From positions 1 through 8,326 of the forward strand of contig JAMFSG010000024.1 of NCBI GenBank assembly GCA_026225155.1: a stretch of 8,326 bases of DNA, in the 5' to 3' direction. The notes below the pieces were generated by a model. That model made no database searches. It had not been told where the DNA came from and was given only the letters and a program-made list of their open reading frames with translations. A program made the translations under genes and the position numbers. Shown one piece after another: positions 5,849 to 8,326 of the stretch. The stretch comes from Verrucomicrobiota bacterium (GTDB lineage: Bacteria > Verrucomicrobiota > Verrucomicrobiia > Limisphaerales > UBA11358). Numbering within the stretch: the first letter of the stretch is position 1; every line of letters begins with the position of its first letter.

Positions 5849-6019
5849 ATGGCAAAAATTGAATGTTTCGCCCGCGAGAAAAGCGGCGTCAATTACATCA
5901 CGCTCTCGCCAGTCGCCCAGCGAATGACGAAGCCCATCAACATCAACCTGCTGGACGCTCTGGTGGTCATCGCTCTTTTGACGGGCGCGGGCGGATTGCT
6001 CAAGTTTTTCTTGAACTGA
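5849..6019 (+). CDS. Probable small single-pass membrane protein, 56 residues
   Basis: The frame from ATG 5849 encodes MAKIECFAREKSGVNYITLS, then PVAQRMTKPININLLDA and a hydrophobic segment (about residues 33-54, LLDALVVIALLTGAGGLLKFFL), ending in Asn. This predicts a short basic N-terminal domain and one transmembrane helix near the C-terminus. It is supported as a gene by strong G/C preference at third codon positions from about codon 8 onward, matching the flanking chromosomal genes. An in-frame ATG at 5813 also exists, but the intervening codons are AT-ending and non-coding in style. A weak GAAAG lies seven bases before the 5849 start. The product is not recognised. It converges with mlaD with a 26-bp gap. 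It could still be a spurious frame, hence the moderate confidence. Confidence 0.5.
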   Translation: MAKIECFAREKSGVNYITLSPVAQRMTKPININLLDALVVIALLTGAGGLLKFFLN

Positions 6020-6045
6020 TTTCGCGTGAGCCTGCGGTGCCGGAA

Positions 6046-7314
6046 TTATTTTTTAGCCGCCGCATCCGCCGCCTTGTTTTCCTTTTTGAACGCCGAACGC
6101 AACAGCCAATGGCGCTTCAAGCCCTGCACCAGATCGTCCGAATCAATCACCATTTTTGAGATGCTGAAAAGCACGTTGGAATTTTGTTCCACCTGCGTCC
6201 GCAAATTGCCGGTGATGCCAGCAACATTGTCTAACGTTTGACCGACGCTGACGACGAGCGTGTCCAGATTCGTATCCGTGTGCGCGAGCAAAGAATTCAG
6301 ATTTGTCAATGCGCCCTCAATTTGTGCGCCGCCATTTGTCCCCAGCGCCCAATTGACCATGCCGCCCGGCTCGCGAAGTTGCGCGCTGATGTTCGCAAAA
6401 TTTGTGACCAATGGTTGCGCCGCGGCAATCGTCACGTTCAAATTGGAAGTCGCCAACGCGGCATTCGCAAGCGTGGTGTTCGCGTTGTCCAAAACTGCGG
6501 CGATTTTATTTGTCAGCGCGAGAATTCCCGGCAACGCGCCCTGCACTTGCGTGACCATCGCTTGTAATTGATCGGAAACCGGCGGCGCTTCCACGGTTTT
6601 CAACCAGGCATCATCGGAGTCCGGCGTGAAATTTTCGTAGCGATGTGTTCGCGGATGCCATGACGCCACAATTTTTTTGCGATCATGTTCCCGATTATCG
6701 TAAGCGTAAACCAAATCCGGTTTCATCGACGCGATGACTTGCAGGTTGGATTCGTTCAACGAGGTGTAGGCTGGAAAAAGCAGATTCGTATTGGCGTCAA
6801 AAACTTCCTGCGACAACTGCCATTCGCCCGGTTCGGAAATAATTTTTTCGTGCAATTCATCCAGATTGCTGAAAACAAAAACGGGCTGCGTGACGCAAAT
6901 CGCGTAGCCGTTCGTCACGCGGGTGATTTCCAATTGTCTTTGGCTGAGCAAACCGGAATTTACTTTCACGATCGCGCCGCTGCGAATGTAACGAAAGTAA
7001 GGATCCACGACTTCAAACTGGACTTTGACATTATGCAAGTCGCCCGGCGGCATCGCGTGCACCAGCGTGATGCTTCCGACAGGAAAACCCATCATGTAAA
7101 TCTTGTCGCCGACGTTCAAGCCGGCGGAGCTTTGCACAAAAGTGACGAACGGCGCTTTGATCTTGAACCAGCCTTTGTTCTCGGCGGTGTGATAAATGTA
7201 ATAGCCGAAGCCAAAGAGCAGCAGCGCCGTCGCCAGAAAAACGAACCAGCCGACCATGCGTTCCATGCGGCTCAAGCGCGTGCGCAGTTGCGGAGTCAGA
7301 TCTTGAAGTGCCAT
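6046..7314 (-). CDS. mlaD: MlaD-like MCE-domain lipid transport protein
   Basis: A 422-residue inner-membrane-anchored MCE protein, the substrate-binding part of an Mla-type ABC lipid transporter. A short cytoplasmic N-terminus is followed by one transmembrane helix at about 20-41 (MVGWFVFLATALLLFGFGYY). The single MCE domain, about 55-130, has the typical VTFVQSSAGLNVGDKIYMMG block and then FPVGSIT, in which the glycines and hydrophobic pattern are well kept. Residues about 150-245 form a region not usual in E. coli MlaD, with short polar beta-like stretches. From about 245 to 400 the protein is a long Asn/Leu/Thr-rich helix, as in MCE proteins that build periplasm-spanning tubes or needles. 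It ends in LKRHWLLRSAFKKEN and an Ala/Lys tail. It is about 240 residues longer than E. coli MlaD (183). It starts 6 bp after the MlaF stop, so it is translated from the same transcript. The stop is TAA at 6048-6046. Confidence 0.9.
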   Translation of the reverse strand: MALQDLTPQLRTRLSRMERMVGWFVFLATALLLFGFGYYIYHTAENKGWFKIKAPFVTFVQSSAGLNVGDKIYMMGFPVGSITLVHAMPPGDLHNVKVQFEVVDPYFRYIRSGAIVKVNSGLLSQRQLEITRVTNGYAICVTQPVFVFSNLDELHEKIISEPGEWQLSQEVFDANTNLLFPAYTSLNESNLQVIASMKPDLVYAYDNREHDRKKIVASWHPRTHRYENFTPDSDDAWLKTVEAPPVSDQLQAMVTQVQGALPGILALTNKIAAVLDNANTTLANAALATSNLNVTIAAAQPLVTNFANISAQLREPGGMVNWALGTNGGAQIEGALTNLNSLLAHTDTNLDTLVVSVGQTLDNVAGITGNLRTQVEQNSNVLFSISKMVIDSDDLVQGLKRHWLLRSAFKKENKAADAAAKK

Positions 7315-7320
7315 AAATTT

Positions 7321-8106
7321 TTAGATTCGAGGTTCAATCGCGGTGGCCATCAAATCTTTGACGGCCGTGTGCCCAGTGTTTTCAATTTCCGCCCAGGAAC
7401 CGACGGGGACAAATTTTTTCTCGTGCAGCAGCGCGAATTTCCGCTGCGCATTCTGCCACGGACGGAAATCATCGGTCGTGACCACAATCGTCATCGGCCG
7501 TCCGCCCAGCCATTCGTGGCCGCGCGCGAGCTGGTCCAGAAAACGTAACATCCACAAACCATGCCGCGCGACGAGACCGTTCAACGGATTGTCCACCAGC
7601 AACAATTCCGGCTTGAGCACGAGCGCGCGGGCAAGCGCGGCGCGGGATCGCCAGTTCGCCGCGATATTGGCCGGCGTCAAATTGGCGAGCGGCGTCAGTT
7701 CAAAAATTTCCAGCAAAACTTCCACGACGCGCGATGCTTCCGTTGCGGTCAGATTTTTTTGATAGCGCAACGGCAGCGCGATATTTTCCGCAACGGTCAG
7801 GCGGTTGAATAATTGTCCGTTTTGAAAAACAAAACCGACGCGCAATCGCTCGGCCAGTTGCGCTTCGCCGAACGATTCGGTTTCGCAGCCAAAAATTTTG
7901 CACGTTCCGCTCACCGGATTCATCAGGCCGGCGGCGAGCATGAGCAGATCGCTTTTGCCGGAATATTGCTGACCGCCGATGACCCAAAATTCGCCGGGCA
8001 GCACCGACCAGTTCACATCTTCCAGCACGGCGAACGAAGCATCGCGCATCGCGGCGACCGTGACGTCGCGCATTTCGATGCTGGCCGGATTGAAAACTTC
8101 GCTCAT
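7321..8106 (-). CDS. mlaF: MlaF-like ABC transporter ATP-binding protein with degenerate catalytic motifs
   Basis: A 261-residue ABC ATPase, encoded between MlaE and MlaD-like genes and therefore the MlaF-type energising subunit on the cytoplasmic face. Walker A is intact (GQQYSGKS, 45-52) and the Q-loop Gln95 lies in VFQNGQLF. The other catalytic motifs are altered. Where LSGGQ should be, before RAALARAL, the sequence is NIAANWR (147-153). Walker B is LLLVDNP (168-174), keeping Asp172 but with Asn173 in place of the catalytic Glu. The D-loop is LNGLV (175-179) rather than SGLD-like. The switch His is Thr211 in VVTTDD. The overall fold markers and the open frame are intact, so this is not a pseudogene. 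Either hydrolysis is very slow or absent, or the protein works in an atypical way. Its ATG overlaps the MlaE stop (ATGA, 8106-8103), implying translational coupling. The MlaF assignment rests on gene order as well as similarity. Confidence 0.88.
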   Translation of the reverse strand: MSEVFNPASIEMRDVTVAAMRDASFAVLEDVNWSVLPGEFWVIGGQQYSGKSDLLMLAAGLMNPVSGTCKIFGCETESFGEAQLAERLRVGFVFQNGQLFNRLTVAENIALPLRYQKNLTATEASRVVEVLLEIFELTPLANLTPANIAANWRSRAALARALVLKPELLLVDNPLNGLVARHGLWMLRFLDQLARGHEWLGGRPMTIVVTTDDFRPWQNAQRKFALLHEKKFVPVGSWAEIENTGHTAVKDLMATAIEPRI

Positions 8107-8326
8107 GAAAATAAATACAACACGATGAACAACGCATCAATCATCACGCAGACGATGACACCTTGCGTGACCGCGCGCACGGCGACGCGCGAAACGTCTT
8201 CCAATCGCAACGGTTGCGCGAGGCCGTGATAACACGTCACGATCGCGATGAAAAATCCGAACGCGATGGTTTTCAGCGCAAGCAAGGCGAAATCCAGCCA
8301 GCCGAGCGCCTCGACGATTTGTTTGA
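8103..8326 (-). CDS. mlaE: MlaE-like permease, C-terminal part, truncated by window edge
   Basis: The last 73 or so codons of a MlaE-family (formerly DUF140) inner-membrane permease, which forms the transmembrane channel of the Mla lipid transporter. Visible are ALKTIAFGFFIAIVTCYHGL, which matches the family's penultimate helix ending in a C-Y-x-G-L turn, then a short cytoplasmic loop and a final hydrophobic helix VIVCVMIDALFIVLYLF. The family loop normally reads like GGAxGVGRATTRAVV; here it is LRLEDVSRVAVRAVT, so the glycines are gone while the R-x-x-x-R-A-V pattern remains. The TTG at 8285 is not a start; the frame is open to the window edge, with KQIVEALGWLDFALL preceding it. The stop TGA (8105-8103) overlaps the MlaF ATG by 4 bp. 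It is the first visible gene of the mlaEFD operon. Confidence 0.88.
   Translation of the reverse strand, partial: KQIVEALGWLDFALLALKTIAFGFFIAIVTCYHGLAQPLRLEDVSRVAVRAVTQGVIVCVMIDALFIVLYLFS

Noticed and set aside
6020..6060. Possible terminator with a T-run between the small gene and mlaD
   Set aside because: A T-run is present at 6049-6053, but I could not find a convincing stem immediately before it.
6685..7548. Plus-strand 287-residue open frame
   Set aside because: Antisense to mlaD and mlaF, both identified by family motifs; its composition is typical of a mirror frame in GC-rich DNA.
7321..8106. MlaF as a pseudogene
   Set aside because: The frame is intact at a normal length, Walker A and the Q-loop are kept, and it is tightly coupled to both neighbours; only catalytic motifs have changed.

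Overview
The window looks like core chromosome from a Gram-negative bacterium with an outer membrane, most likely a member of the Verrucomicrobiota (moderate confidence). The reasons are a KdsB gene (Kdo activation for LPS), an Mla-type lipid transport operon, a DUF4197 protein, and a TIGR03790-family exported protein, a family known only from genomes that encode exosortase. Almost no start codon has a recognisable Shine-Dalgarno sequence. I see no RNA genes, CRISPR arrays, transposases or prophage genes.

Layout. (1) 1-1456, minus strand: an exported TIGR03790-family protein, followed 44 bp downstream by the 5' end of kdsB, which runs off the left edge. Both genes start with GTG inside two copies of the same direct repeat. 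(2) 1598-4849, plus strand: a LOG-family nucleotide phosphoribohydrolase-like protein, an AT-rich orphan gene, an NAD-dependent nucleotide-sugar epimerase, and a conserved-looking hypothetical protein. (3) 4850-5635, minus strand: a secreted DUF4197 protein, whose stop codon lies directly against the preceding convergent gene. (4) 5636-6019: a 213-bp intergenic region and a probable 56-residue membrane protein gene on the plus strand. (5) 6046-8326, minus strand: a tightly packed mlaE-mlaF-mlaD operon, with mlaE cut by the right edge.

The common theme is the cell envelope: KdsB and the epimerase supply surface glycans, the Mla operon moves lipid between membranes, and the TIGR03790 and DUF4197 proteins carry signal peptides.

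The two most interesting observations are these. First, a duplicated kdsB leader and start region (about 56 bp, 50/56 identical with one 1-nt gap) also forms the leader, GTG start and first nine codons of the TIGR03790 gene. The front of its signal peptide therefore appears to derive from the first strand of a cytoplasmic enzyme, or the reverse. Second, the MlaF-type ATPase keeps Walker A but lacks the LSGGQ signature, the catalytic glutamate and the switch histidine. An AT-rich orphan gene at 2660-3244 is a possible recent import. I did not find a clear multi-gene novel system.
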